DNA of 64,000 bases, from assembly GCF_007655135.1 (NCBI RefSeq), contig NC_045130.1:22759363-22823362 (forward strand), read 5' to 3'. How positions within the stretch are numbered: position 1 is the first letter of the stretch; each line of letters begins with the position of its first letter. The notes beneath the pieces were generated by a model. The model did not search any database and was not told where the DNA came from. It saw nothing but the letters and a program-made list of their open reading frames with translations. The position numbers and the translations under genes were made by a program. The DNA comes from Punica granatum (lineage: Eukaryota > Streptophyta > Magnoliopsida > Myrtales > Lythraceae). Of the stretch, positions 37,201 to 48,332 are shown piece by piece.

Positions 37201-38303
37201 CGTGGTGGTCGTTTGTTCCCAGAGTTGTCGGGTCGACCCGTACAGTCCTGCAAAAATCACCCAAAACAGAGCACGTCTGGAATTTCGGACCCGACTGGCA
37301 CAAGTTGGGTCGGACGTCGCCACGGAGGCTCGCGATGGAATTTTTGAGCACTCCGGAGATTACTGTAATCTCTGTTTGTCGAGATCAGACCTCTAAGGTC
37401 TTGAAAAGTGTATCTGAGACCTTTAAAGAACTGCTCGGGAGGTCTAGATGAGTCGTGTGATTTATTCCGACAATTCCACATTGAGCCTTGAGAAGGCTAG
37501 CATGGTGTAGGGTAGACGCCCGGCGTCAAGTTTCCGTAAAAAGGACCTCCGGATATGCATTTCCACTGAAAATAACCATTTCCGCTCCACGGAGGTTACT
37601 CGGGAAACTGAAAAGGGTTTTGTTGTCTGTTTTGCCCAATTGTGAATGTCCGCAAGAGTTTTCAGGGCAATGCGGTATGAACTTCGTTTGCCGTAATTCC
37701 ATCAGACCAGTCTCCGGCTATGCTCTTCTGAATAAGGGTATGCTTGTTTTGCCGCTAGGAAGTCATTTGAAGTGTCTGTGTGACTTCCAAGAGACAATAT
37801 GAAGCATTGTCCATGCTCTGTGTGCTGGTGGAGCATGGCCGAATATGACATTTGGAATTAACTTTTCTACAGGAAATCGGCATTTTTGGACTTCCACTGA
37901 AAAGTTGTCTGTACACAGAAAGTTGTTATGTATAAAGCAGATGATTTGCAAAATGCCTTTGGGGACACTTTTCATCTGTTTAGCATTAAAGTGGATTTTT
38001 GAAGTCCAATATTGGCTATCTTCTGATGATCGAGCGAACTATCGGAAAATAGTACTGTCCGTGTGATATACTGAAAATGCCGGTTTTGGACATTGTTGAG
38101 CTCTCCGGTCGCTCTGTTGCCTTTCGGGTGACCCCTAGAGCCCTTCTGTCAGGTGTACGTGTCATTTGCCCGATTTCGCCGACTTGAGGATGAATAGTGA
38201 TTTTTCGCTCTGTTGAGCCGTTTTTGTGTACTCTGCTCAAGTCATAACTTGTATGCTGTCAATGAGCTTCATTTGCTGGATGGACCAAAATGGGGTGTTG
38301 ACA
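34276..38303 (-). mobile_element. 3' LTR of element C (family A-like, hybrid centre)
   Basis: 4028 bp, TGTACGG...GGGTGTTGACA, followed by a minus-strand PPT, hence the 3' LTR of a minus-strand element. Both ends match A1 well. In the centre (about 36980-37350) the GC-rich minisatellite of A is replaced by ACCCGACTGGCAC-type sequence resembling the B LTRs (16690-16760; 27880-27930), and several hundred bases found in A1 before GGGCACTCCGGAGATT are absent. A primer-site-like GGAGTCGCCA is at 34389-34398. Its left flank is CACCC. Confidence 0.8.
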
Positions 38304-38317
38304 GCTTGCCCCTCTTT
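38304..38317 (-). promoter_or_regulatory. Polypurine tract of element C
   Basis: GCTTGCCCCTCTTT abuts the LTR end at 38303, identical to the tracts at 13217 and 46896. Confidence 0.85.
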
Positions 38318-38350
38318 GGCTGGATGATCGAATAGAGGATTCGGCCAAAG
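38314..38350 (-). other. PPT-proximal hairpin, element C copy
   Basis: Arms CTTTGGCTGGAT (38314-38325) and ATTCGGCCAAAG (38339-38350) pair over 12 positions with two G-T pairs on the plus strand, around a 13-base loop (38326-38338). Compared with B1, pair 7 is C-G instead of T-A and pair 11 is A-T instead of G-C. Confidence 0.6.
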
Positions 38351-38734
38351 ACATAAAGAAGAACCTCGTTTTGGTCGGAGTGATTCGCTTTGCCATCTCC
38401 CTTGACAATCTTTTCATCCCTCTTTGGATATGAAGGGAATTGTGTACCTAATGTGAAGAAAGAAGAAATAAAATAGGGTTTGGACAAGCTTTTGCATAAA
38501 ATAAAGAAAAGATGTACGAAGACAGCATATGCAGTAACATCAAATGACGTAAAAGGGAAACATGCAAATAGTGCGCAGTTGGAAGTAAAGAGTGCAAAGG
38601 TTAAAGAGAAGTGCGAAGCTTAAGGGAAAGTGCAAAGCTTAATGGAAATTGCAAAGTGTGAGGCAAAAGAGAGGGCGCTTGCCTTAAGTTTTGCAAGAAG
38701 TGTAAGTGAGAAGACTCAGCAAACTTGAGAAGCA

Positions 38735-39162
38735 ATAAAGTAAACTTGCACGAGTTAGCAGACCCGGCAAGGTTGCAGAAAAGTAAACTCGCACAGGTTA
38801 ACAGACCCGGCAAGGTTGTAGAAAAGTAAACTCGCACGGGTTAGCAGACTCAGCAAGGTTGCAAGAGGCACGAGCGAGGTGGCTCAGCGAACTTGCGGTG
38901 CAGAAAGTAAGCTCGCATGGGTTAGCAGACCCGGCAAGGTTGCGGAAAAGTAAACTCGCACGGGTTAGCAGACCCGACAAGGTTGCAAGAGGCACGAGCG
39001 AGGTGGCTCGGCCAACTTGCGGTGCAGGAAAGAAAGCTCGCACGGGTTAGCAGACCCGGCAAGGTTGCAACAAAGTAAACTTGCACGGGTTAGCAGACCC
39101 AGCAAGGTTGCAGAAAAGTAAACTCGCACGGGTTAGCAGACCCGGGAAGGTTGCAAGAGGCA
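38735..39162. repeat. 43/82-bp tandem array, left segment
   Basis: Units of the form AAACTCGCACGGGTTAGCAG, ACCCGGCAAGGTTGCAGAAA (43 bp) mixed with longer units carrying GAGGCACGAGCGAGGTGGCT and CGGCGAACTTGCGGTGCAGG. It occupies the same 3' UTR position as the different arrays of B1 and A1. Confidence 0.85.
39158..39162. repeat. Target-site duplication AGGCA, left copy
   Basis: AGGCA of the unit GCAAGAGGCACGAGCG, repeated at 40231-40235. Confidence 0.85.
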
Positions 39163-40230
39163 TGTATGGACCCGAATGTGGACTCTCGTCGGGGCCCGCA
39201 TTGCGCGCTTTTGGATCGCGCGGCTTGGGGGTGTCCACCTTCCCGTGGGGAAGCGTGACGGACACGCGTGAGAGAAGGAGTCGCCACTTATCATTTTACG
39301 ACCCGAAAGTCGAGGGCGGATAAGTTACCCGGGGTCTAGGGGTATGGAACACCTAGTTTGTTGTTAAGGCATTGATCTGTGCGGAACCGGAAAATCCGTG
39401 TTCGGGGGTTCATGTTACGTGCGGGCCTATATCCCGCACGCCCTTTCGGTACTTTGGTTTGCTAGGCTTGCATGTTTTATGATTTACCGCATGAATTAAG
39501 CTGCACTCGGCTCGCACGTTTTGACACCGGAGATTCGGTGAATTAAACGATGTCGGTTGAGAAGCCGAGAGAGAAGTAAACCCGTATGTCGGGGATTTGG
39601 TTCACAATCTTGCGTTACAGTTCATCAAACCATGGAGGTTGAATCCCTGCATGAACCAAAACCGTGAGATCTTGGATTTACTTGTGTCTTGGCAAGCATT
39701 AGACCGATTCGATTAATTCGACTCTCGGACCATTCGCTCACCGACTGGTATTCTTACAGAATGAATGTACAAAATAAAAGTCCTTACAATACTCTCAAAA
39801 CAATAAATACAAATTACAAATGGCCGAATTCCAGTCAACTCGCGTTCGGTTATTATTCCACTCTAACTCACCGTGAGTTTAGGGAAAACACCGAAGAACT
39901 GAAATGCAATGCACGCTCTCACTGAATAGGGCGTTGGACCCTGTGAAATGCAATGATCGAGCGAACTATCGGAAAATAGAACCGTCCGTGTGATATACTG
40001 AAAATGCCGGTTTTGGACATTGCTGAGCTCTCTATTCACTCTATTGCTCCTTGATGACCCCTGGAGTCCTTCTGTCATATGCATGTGTCATTTGCCCGAT
40101 TTCGCCGACTTGAGGATGAATAGTGATTTTCTGCTCAGTTAAGTCGTTTTTCTGTATTCTGCTCAAGTTGTGGCTTGGATCATTGCTGATAATGTAATTT
40201 GAATTGATGAGCCAAAATGAGGTGCTGACA
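39163..40230 (-). mobile_element. Internally deleted solo LTR, family A, in the array
   Basis: 1068 bp with intact ends, TGTATGG...GAGGTGCTGACA, bounded by AGGCA duplications. The left 780 bases match A1 41862-42640. At about 39940-39955 the sequence jumps to the other end of the LTR (GATCGAGCGAACTATCGG, matching about 46620), so about 4 kb of LTR centre is missing. It is a solo LTR that also suffered, or arose with, an internal deletion. A primer-site-like motif is at 39277-39286. Confidence 0.85.
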
Positions 40231-41501
40231 AGGCACGAGCGAGATGACTCGGCGAAATTGAGGTGCAGGAAAGTAAGCTAGCACGGGTTAGCAGACCCGG
40301 CAAGGTTGCGGAAAAGTAAACTCGCACGGGTTAGCAGACCCGGCAAGGTTGCCGAAAAGTAAGCTTGCACGGGTTAGCAGACCCAGCAAGGTTGCAGAAA
40401 AGTGAACTCGCACGGGTTAGCAGACCCGGCAAGGTTGCAAGAGGCACGAGCGAGGTGGCTCGGAGAACTTGCGGTGCAGAAAAGTATGCTCGCACGGGTT
40501 AGCAGACCCGACAAGGATGCAGAAAAGTAAACTCGCACGGGTTAGCAGACCCGGCAAGGTTGCAAGAGGCACGAGCGAGGTGGTTCGGCGAATATGCGGT
40601 TCAGAAAAGTAAGCTCGCACTGGTTAGATGACCCGGCGAGGTTGTAGAAAAGTAAACTCGCACGGGTTAGCATACCTGGCAAGGTTGCAAGAGGCACGAG
40701 CGAGGTGGCTCGGCGAGCTTACGGTGCAAGAAAGTAAGCTCGCACGGGTTAGCAGACCCGGCAAGGTTGCAGAAAAGTAAACTCGCACGGGATAGCAGAC
40801 CCGGCAAGGTTGCAGAAAAGTAAACTCGCACGGGATAGCAGACCCGGCAAGGTTGCAGAAAAGTAAACTCGTACAGGTTAGCAGACCCGGCAAGGTTGCA
40901 GAAAAGTAAACTCGCACGGGTTAGCAGACCAGGCAAGGTTGCAAGAGGCACGAGCGAGGTGGCTCGGCGAACTTGCGGTGCAGGAAAGTAAGCTTGCACG
41001 GGTTAGCAAACCCGGCAAGGTTGCGGAAAAGTAAACTCACACGGGTTAGCAGACCCGGCAAGGTTGCAGAAAAGTAAGCTAGCACGAGTTAGCAAACCCG
41101 GCAAGGTTGCAGAAAAGTAAACTCGCACGGGTTAGCAGACCCGGCAAGGTTGCAAGAGGCACGAGCGAGGTGGCTCGGCGAACTTGCGGTGCAGGAAAGG
41201 AGCTCGCATGGGTTAGCAGACCCGGCAAGGTTGTAGAAAAGTAAACTCGCACGGGTTAGCAGACCCGGCAAGGTTGCAAGAGGCACGAGCGAGGTGGCTC
41301 GGCGAACTTGCGGTGCAGGAAAGTAAGCTCGATGGGTTAGCAGACCCGGCAAGGTTGTAGAAAAGTAAACTCGCACGGGTTAGCAGACCCGGCAAGGTTG
41401 CAAGAGGCACGAGCAAGGTGGCTCGGCGAACTTGCGGTGCAGGAAAGTAAGCTCGCACGGGTTAGCTGACCCGGCAAGGTTGCAGAAAAGTAAACTCGCA
41501 A
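40231..41501. repeat. 43/82-bp tandem array, right segment, higher-order
   Basis: Begins with the second AGGCA copy. Long units (with GCAAGAGGCACGAGCG at about 40435, 40560, 40684, 40939, 41148, 41274, 41398) alternate with 43-bp short units, giving a higher-order period near 125 bp. Short open frames on the minus strand (LLFCNLAGSANPCE-like) only translate the unit. Confidence 0.88.
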
Positions 41502-41856
41502 TTTAATGCAAAGTCTAATATGAGTACAAATGCTTGGGAATAGAATGAGGTGTGGAAGGAATCTTTGTGATTCAATTTGAGCTTTGCGCTTGTCGACGGT
41601 GCAAGTGATGTTGTGACAGAATGCTTTGTCGCTCGTTGTCCGATTGCAGTGCCGTTGAATGACCGGATCGGCGTTGATGCTGGGATGAAGTCATTTCATC
41701 GAAGCCTTGCCTCTGGGGCGGTAGTATGTTTGCTCTGTGAGAAGTTTGTCGGGGGCCGACGTTTTGCATTCCGAGACTCGAGCTCTGGTGGGGAGCGCCT
41801 ACGTATCCCGAGTGGTCGGGAATCAGAGTCTGCCGTAGTTCTTGCTATTTGCAATA

Positions 41857-41861
41857 CCTGT
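41857..41861. repeat. Left flank of A1, presumed target-site copy CCTGT
   Basis: CCTGT precedes the LTR start TGTACGG. The uninterrupted homologous site in B1 reads TACCTGTGATCC (20816-20827). The right copy would be about 230 bases beyond the window end. Confidence 0.55.
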
Positions 41862-41975
41862 TGTACGGACCCGAATGTGGACTCTCGTCGGGGCCCGCAT
41901 TGCGCGCTTTTGGATCGCGCGGCTTGGGAGTGTCCACCTTCCCGTGGGGACGCGTGACGGACACGCGTGAGAGAA

Positions 41976-41985
41976 GGAGTCGCCA
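41976..41985 (-). promoter_or_regulatory. Primer-site-like motif inside U5, A1 3' LTR
   Basis: Plus strand GGAGTCGCCA equals the tRNA-CCA-proximal ten bases of the primer binding site at 59065-59074. It lies about 115-124 bases inside the LTR end. Confidence 0.5.
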
Positions 41986-44640
41986 CTTATCATTTTACGA
42001 CCCAAAGGTCGAGGGCGGATAAGTTACCCGGGTCTAGGGGTATGGAACACCTAGTTGTTGTTAAGGCATTGATCTGTGCGGAACCGGAAAATCCGTGTTC
42101 GGGGGTTCATGTTACGTGCGGGCCTATATCCCGCACGCCCTTTCGGTACTCTGGTTTGTTAGGCTTGCATGTTTTATGATTTACCGCATGAATTAAGCTA
42201 CACTCGGCTCGCACGTTTTGACACCGGAGATTCGGTGAACCAAACGATGTCGGTTGAGAAGCCGAGAGAGAAGTAAACCCGTATGTCGGGTAGTTGGTTC
42301 ACAATCTTGCGTTACAGTTCATCGAACCATGGAGGTCGAATCCCTGCGTGAACCAGAATCGCGAGTTCTTGGATTTACTTGTATCTGAGCAAGCATTAGA
42401 CCGATTCGATTAATTCGACTCTCGGACCGTTCGCTCACCGACTGGAATTCTTACAGAATAAATGTACAAAATAAAATCCTTACAATGCTCTCAAAAACAA
42501 TAAATACAAATTACAAAGAAAGGTCGAATTCCAGTCGTTTCGCGTTCGGTTATTATTCCACTCTAACTCACCGTGAGTTTAGGGAAAAGACCGAAGAACT
42601 GAAATTCAATGGACGCTCTCATTGAATAGGGCGTTGGACCCTGTGAGTGTTGATTAGGGTGTTGGACCCTGTGATCAATGATTAGGGTGTTGAACCCTAA
42701 TATTATTCGGCTTAGGGATCAGGCTCGACCCGCACGGCAAACAGTGCGGAAAGATAACACGCAACATGTTAATAACAGACAAAGTGTTTGTTATTGTCGT
42801 ATTTACGTGAATTAACAGATTATTAACCCAGGGGTGTTTTTGCAGGCAAATGCCATATGCTAAACAATCAAACATGTACCAATGTTTTAGCATTCGGCTT
42901 TGTTTTGAGAACTTGACAAAGAGAGTCAAATCTCAGGTGTGTGGATTGCTTTTACAGTTGTTCTGTATTGTGACACTGAATTTCCACTGAATTAGCCAAA
43001 CTCGTGTTTTTACTCTAGATTTGGAATCTAGAATTCCTCCTAACCATTATCTAGTATTTGGTTAAGTCGAGTGAAAGGTTAGTCAGCATTTTGCATGTTT
43101 TCTGACAGAGATAATCGTTCTAGTTACCCGAGTCTATGTTAGGATGATAGAAACTCATCAGTTAGATAGGACAAGGCTATGCAGATGAACCTACACCTGA
43201 ACAGGTAGCCCGTTCCTATCTCGTACTGTAGTGTTTATGTCATGCTAACCCTAAGAGTGTCGCTGAATTGTGAAAAGACGATTTTTGCCCTTTATTTGAA
43301 AATTGTTTTCAGAAAAGGGAAAACATCGCAATGCGGGCTACCTCGGCCTGTAGCCGGTGTCAACCAAATCTCTAGATCGTCCAGGGTTGTGCAAGAACCC
43401 CGGAAAAGCCAAAGAATCGGTCGATCTGCCCGGAAGTGATCTAAAAAGATCTTTTGTATTCTGACCTGAGCTACCTGGAATCAGGTAAAAACTCAAGTTG
43501 AGACACAGAAGCCCTTTTCAGACATCCATGCTACATCGGACCGCGCGTTTCGAGTTTTGAAATTGATAAGTTTGAAAAGGGCACCAACGTCATTTGACAA
43601 CTCGTCGACGCGAGTTATCAATTAATGACCAATTCGTGTAAACTTTATCAGATTGAATGAATTAACCGTGTGAACGTCCCGATTAACCCATTCGTAGAAT
43701 TAATGCTTAAGGTTATTGCCAAATGCATTAATTAAGAAAACGATTCGTGATTCGACGACCAAAATGAATCCATAATGATCAAGGATAATTCGGTTGAATA
43801 ACCGACAATATCCTTATAACCGAATGGATCCGAATGAGTCCTCGATACATGAATCCATGCACGTTTATTTTAAAAGAGTCTTTAAACGATACTTTAACAT
43901 AGGAATCGTGAAGACGTTGAAATTAAAAATTCACACAATCCTATAAACGAATTAAACTCGAGAGAAGGAAATCATTCTTGACCCAAGGAAGGCTAAGAAG
44001 CCCTCGGCTTCATCTTATAAAAGGTGGCCGAAAGTTCTCATGGCTCCATTCGAGTCACAAATGATTTCCTAGTCGCGGTTTAATTATTTTTAGCATGCTC
44101 AAACATCAACCATGATAAATAACACTTTTTTTTAACAAAAAGCCGGTGTTATCATGATTTGTTTAATTCATTTAAACATACAAACATTCACAAATATGTT
44201 AGTTAGTGAATAGATAAAATAACACCGGCTTCATGCGTGCAAGAACAACAAAACAAGCTCGGAAACTAACTTGGATCGTCTAAGGAGACCGATCTTAACC
44301 CGGAAAGAGCAATTTAAGTCTCAACCCTCTCATTTAGAGACTTGGCCGCGAGTTAGTTTGCCATAGCCGGGTCGGGATAGTCTTCTTTACGACGATCCAA
44401 ACCTTTTTCCGACATGCTAGCAAGTCATAAGGTAGTGCACATGCATAATATAACATAAAATTGCATAAAAATTGAATCTTGCAAGTTAAACAAGAATGAA
44501 ACACCATAATACTCCATAGCCATGCAAAAATATGAAAAGCCCTAACTCCTCTAGGTCGAGAATGTTTTACCTAGCCTCGGGATACGAGGAAAGAGTCGGG
44601 GAAGTGTTTGAGAGTCGGGTGACTCGGTGGAACTCTTGAA

Positions 44641-44950
44641 AGAGTATTCGGGTGCAAGGGTGGGCGTGCACGAGCACGGTCAAGCACGGTGACGGGCGTC
44701 GGGCATGATGACGGGTGACGGCAGGCACGGTGACAGGCGCTGGTGATGCTGGTGACGAGCGCTGGTGACGGGCGCTGGTGACGGGCGCTGGTGGCACTGG
44801 TGACGCTGGTGACGGGCGCTGGTGGCGCTGGTGACGGGCGCTGGTGGCAATGGTGACGAGCGCTGGTGACGGGCACGGGCGTGCTCGATGACGGACGCTG
44901 GGGTGCTCGGTGACGGGCGCTGGTGGCGCTGGTGACGCTGGTGACGGGTT
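44641..44950. repeat. GC-rich minisatellite in the A1 3' LTR
   Basis: Irregular repeats of GGTGACGGGCGCT and GGTGGCGCT. The homologous block in the 5' LTR is 433 bases (61858-62290), 123 longer. Pro/Ala/His-rich open frames across it are compositional. Confidence 0.85.
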
Positions 44951-46895
44951 ACTGTTCACCCGAGAGTTCCAACTTCACCCGAAATGACTAAAACAACCCA
45001 AAACGATGAGCAAATGACTTCAAACTGAAAAACTGGGTTCAGAATTGGAATCCTTGGGTCCAAAACATGTGGTCCATGAAGTTTGAGGAATTTTGGATAT
45101 AAGTCGAAATAGTGCCCGCTATGGATTTCGACCTAAACTCTAAGGATTTTTGGCTTGGCTTTCGGTTTTCATGGAGTGATTTGCTTGCTGCTGGTTCCTA
45201 AGAAGTTGAGAGCATTTTCTAGAGGGAGAACCTAGCAAGATCATGTGTGCCTCATGAATGATTAACTTAATGACAAGTATGCAATATATATGTGAAGCTA
45301 ATGAGCAATTAAGCAAAACAAAGCACCATTAAGGGCCTCATTAGCAAAAGTCGGCTGCCCTAATGGAGATGAGGATGAATGTCATCCATGCATCTTGATG
45401 AGGAAGAGCCAAGAAGCATTAATGGAGATGGAGTTAATGGCTTGAGTGTTGACTAGAAAGACTAAAGATATTTTGGGCTAGGTGAGGGCAAGAGAGGAAG
45501 AGGAAAAGGCCGAAAATTTTGGGGCAAAGGGCGGTTGCCCTTGGGCAGCCCGTGGGTCCCACGGCTCGTGAGGAGAAACCGGGAGAAGACTCGGGTCTCG
45601 ATTGGTTGCACATTCGAAGTTCTTGGTTCGAATTGAACGTCAAATTGTCGATATACGTGAGAAAACGGAGTTAATAAGCCCGAGATTGACATTTTTCATG
45701 GAGAAATGTCCCGGATATGTGTCAAGCTCGGAAGCCGGTTTTGCTCATTGCAAGTGACCAGGGCGAAGTTGTCCGCTTCTAACAGCATATCTCGTATCTG
45801 CATCTCACGTTGGTCATTTTGACATAAATTGTCAGACAACGTGAACAATCATCCCTTAAGCCGATAATGCTAACGTGGGGTCGGAGACGTCCTAGGAGGC
45901 CGAAACTGGATTTCTCAGGATAACTTCTGAGTTGCTTGGGCACTCCGGAGATTACTGTAATCTCTGTTTGTCAAGATCAGACCTCCAAGGACTTGAAAAG
46001 TGTATCTGAGACCTCTAAAGCATTGCTCGGGAGGTCTAGGTGAGTCGTGTGGTTTATTCCGACGATTCCACGTTGAGCCTTGAGAAGGCTAACATGATGT
46101 AGGGTAGACACTCGACATCAAGTTTCCGTGAAAAGAACCTCCGGATATGCATTTCCACTGAAAATGGCCATTTCCGCTCCTCGGAGGTTACTCGGGAAAC
46201 TGATAAGCGTTTTGCTATCTGTTTTTCCCAATTGCGAATGTCCGCTAGAGTTTTTAAGGCAATGCGGTATGAACTTCGTTTGCCGTAATTCCATCAGACC
46301 AGTCTCCGGCTATGCTCTTCTGAAGAAGGGTATGCTTGTTTTGCCGCTCGGAAGTCATTTGAAGTGTCTGTGTGACTTCCAAGAGACAATCTGAAGCATT
46401 GTTCATGCTCTATGTGCTGGTGGGGCATGGCCGCGTCTGATATTTGGAATTAACTTTTCTCCAAGAAACCGGCATTTTTGAACTTCCACTGAAAAGTTGT
46501 CTGTATACATAAAGTTTTTCTGTATAGAGCAGATGATTTGCAAAATGCCTTTGGGGACACTTTTCATCTATTTGGCATTGAAGTGGATTTTTGGAGTCCA
46601 ATATTGGCTATTTTCCGACGACCGAGCGAACTATCGGAAAATAGTATCGTCCGTGTGATATATTGAAAATGCCGGTTTTGGACATTGTTGAGCTCTCTGG
46701 TCGCTCTGTTGCCTTTTGGTGACCCCTGGAGTCCTTCTGTCACATCCATGGGTCATTTGCTCAATTTTTCCGACTTGAGGATAAATAGTGATTTCTTGCT
46801 CTGCCGAGCCGTTTTTCTGTATTCTGCTCAAGTTGTGGCTTGGATCATTGCTGATATCGTTGTTTGGAATGGTGAGCCAAAATGGGGTGCTGACA

Positions 46896-46909
46896 GCTTG
46901 CCCCTCTTT
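46896..46909 (-). promoter_or_regulatory. Polypurine tract of A1
   Basis: GCTTGCCCCTCTTT abuts the 3' LTR at 46895. Confidence 0.88.
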
Positions 46910-46942
46910 GACTGCTTGCTCGGGTAGAGAATGCAGCCAAAG
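46906..46942 (-). other. PPT-proximal hairpin, A1 copy
   Basis: Arms at 46906-46917 (CTTTGACTGCTT) and 46931-46942 (ATGCAGCCAAAG) pair at 10 of 12 positions around a 13-base loop (46918-46930). Mismatches are A-C at pair 6 and T-T at pair 11. Confidence 0.55.
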
Positions 46943-47315
46943 ATTTCAAAAGCACCCCAGTTTGATAGCAATGATCAAGGTAGAATTTCCTATATGGCCC
47001 TTTCTTTCTTGCTTTGGATATGTGGGATGTTGTACCTAATAAAAAGGAAATATAGTGAGATGCGCACAATAGACATGTAGAGTTCGGAACAAAGCTGAGA
47101 TAGGCAATTAAAGTCGGGATTGACCTGACGGGGACTGACCCCAGTGCAGAAAGTAAAGTCGGGATTGACCCGAAAGGGATTGACCCCGGTAAAGTCGGGA
47201 TTGACCCGAAGGGTTTGCAATATGCACGGGGCGCATACCGAATGAACTGCGTGGCTCAAAGGCGCCTACCCAGTGGACTTGCGAGGTGCATGAGCGCTTG
47301 CTCGGCGGGCTTGTA

Positions 47316-48332
47316 AGGTGCACTGCATTCCGGAGAAGGTGCACGCCAATTAAAGTGCATTGCGGAAATAAAGGTGCACTGCGTTCCTGAGAAGGTGCAC
47401 GCCAATTGAAGTGCATTGCGGAAATAAAGGTGCACTGCGTTCCTGAGAAGGTGCACGCCAATTCAAGTGCATTGCGGAAATAAAGGTGCACTGCGTTCCT
47501 GAGAAGGTGCACGCCAATTCAAGTGCATTGCGGAAATAAAGGTGCACTGCGTTCCTGAGAAGGTGCACGCCAATTCAAGTGCATTGCGGAAATAAAGGTG
47601 CACTGCGTTCCTGAGAAGGTGCACGCCAATTCAAGTGCATTGCGGAAATAAAGGTGCACTGCGTTCCTGAGAAGGTGCACGCCAATTGAAGTGCATTGCG
47701 GAAATAAAGGTGCACTGCGTTCCTGAGAAGGTGCACGCCAATTGAAGTGCATTGCGGAAATAAAGGTGCACTGCGTTCCTGAGAAGGTGCACGCCAATTG
47801 AAGTGCATTGCGGAAATAAAGGTGCACTGCGTTCCTGAGAAGGTGCACGCCAATTCAAGTGCATTGCGGAAATAAAGGTGCACTGCGTTCCTGAGAAGGT
47901 GCACGCCAATTGAAGTGCATTGCGGAAATAAAGGTGCACTGCGTTCCTGAGAAGGTGCACGCCAATTGAAGTGCATTGCGGAAATAAAGGTGCACTGCGT
48001 TCCTGAGAAGGTGCACGCCAATTAAAATGCATTGCGGAAATAAAGGTGCACTGCGTTCCTGAGAAGGTGCACGCCAATTGAAGTGCATTGCGGAAATAAA
48101 GGTGCACTGCGTTCCTGAGAAGGTGCACGCCAATTCAAGTGCATTGCGGAAATAAAGGTGCACTGCGTTCCTGAGAAGGTGCACGCCAATTGAAGTGCAT
48201 TGCGGAAATAAAGGTGCACTGCGTTCCTGAGAAGGTGCACGCCAATTGAAGTGCATTGCGGAAATAAAGGTACACTGCGTTCCTGAGAAGGTGCACGCCA
48301 ATTGAAGTGCATTGTGGAAATAAAGGTGCATG
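47316..48332. repeat. 56-bp tandem array in the A1 3' UTR
   Basis: About 18 highly uniform copies of a 56-bp unit containing GGTGCACTGCGTTCCTGAGA and GCACGCCAATTGAAGTGCAT. Variation is mostly at one position (AATTGAAG or AATTCAAG). The first unit (CATTCCGGAG) and the last (GTACACTGCG, ATTGTGG) are the most diverged, as expected for unequal exchange. On the minus strand the unit has no stop in any frame, which creates overlapping open frames up to 184 codons. Confidence 0.92.

Larger units (their letters stand above)
38304..41861 (-). mobile_element. 3' part of the interior of element C
   Basis: Runs from the PPT through about 430 bases of A/G-rich spacer, a tandem array (38735-41501, interrupted by a solo LTR) and 360 bases of unique sequence (41502-41861). 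The part 41765-41855 is homologous to B1 20730-20830. It is then interrupted by A1. The rest of C would lie beyond A1, outside the window. No coding sequence is present in this part. Confidence 0.75.
41862..46895 (-). mobile_element. 3' LTR of A1 (family A, Tat/Ogre type)
   Basis: 5034 bp, TGTACGG...GGGGTGCTGACA, followed by the PPT. It matches 59078-64000, the 5' LTR; in the first 340 bases I count about seven differences. It contains a primer-site-like GGAGTCGCCA at 41976-41985, a GC-rich minisatellite at 44641-44950 and a candidate minus-strand TATA (CATATATATT, 45283-45292). No domain-bearing ORF is present. Confidence 0.9.

Noticed and set aside
41967..42179. A 70-codon frame antisense to the element near the LTR end, also at 59183-59395 and 6116-6328
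   Set aside because: It is present because the LTR DNA is conserved. It runs against transcription, is broken in other copies, and differences do not favour silent sites as far as I can see.
44567..44959. Pro/Ala/His-rich frames over the LTR minisatellites (also 62045-62299, 3791-4106, 31534-31955)
   Set aside because: Composition of GC-rich repeats keeps several frames open on both strands. The proteins are not conserved between copies.
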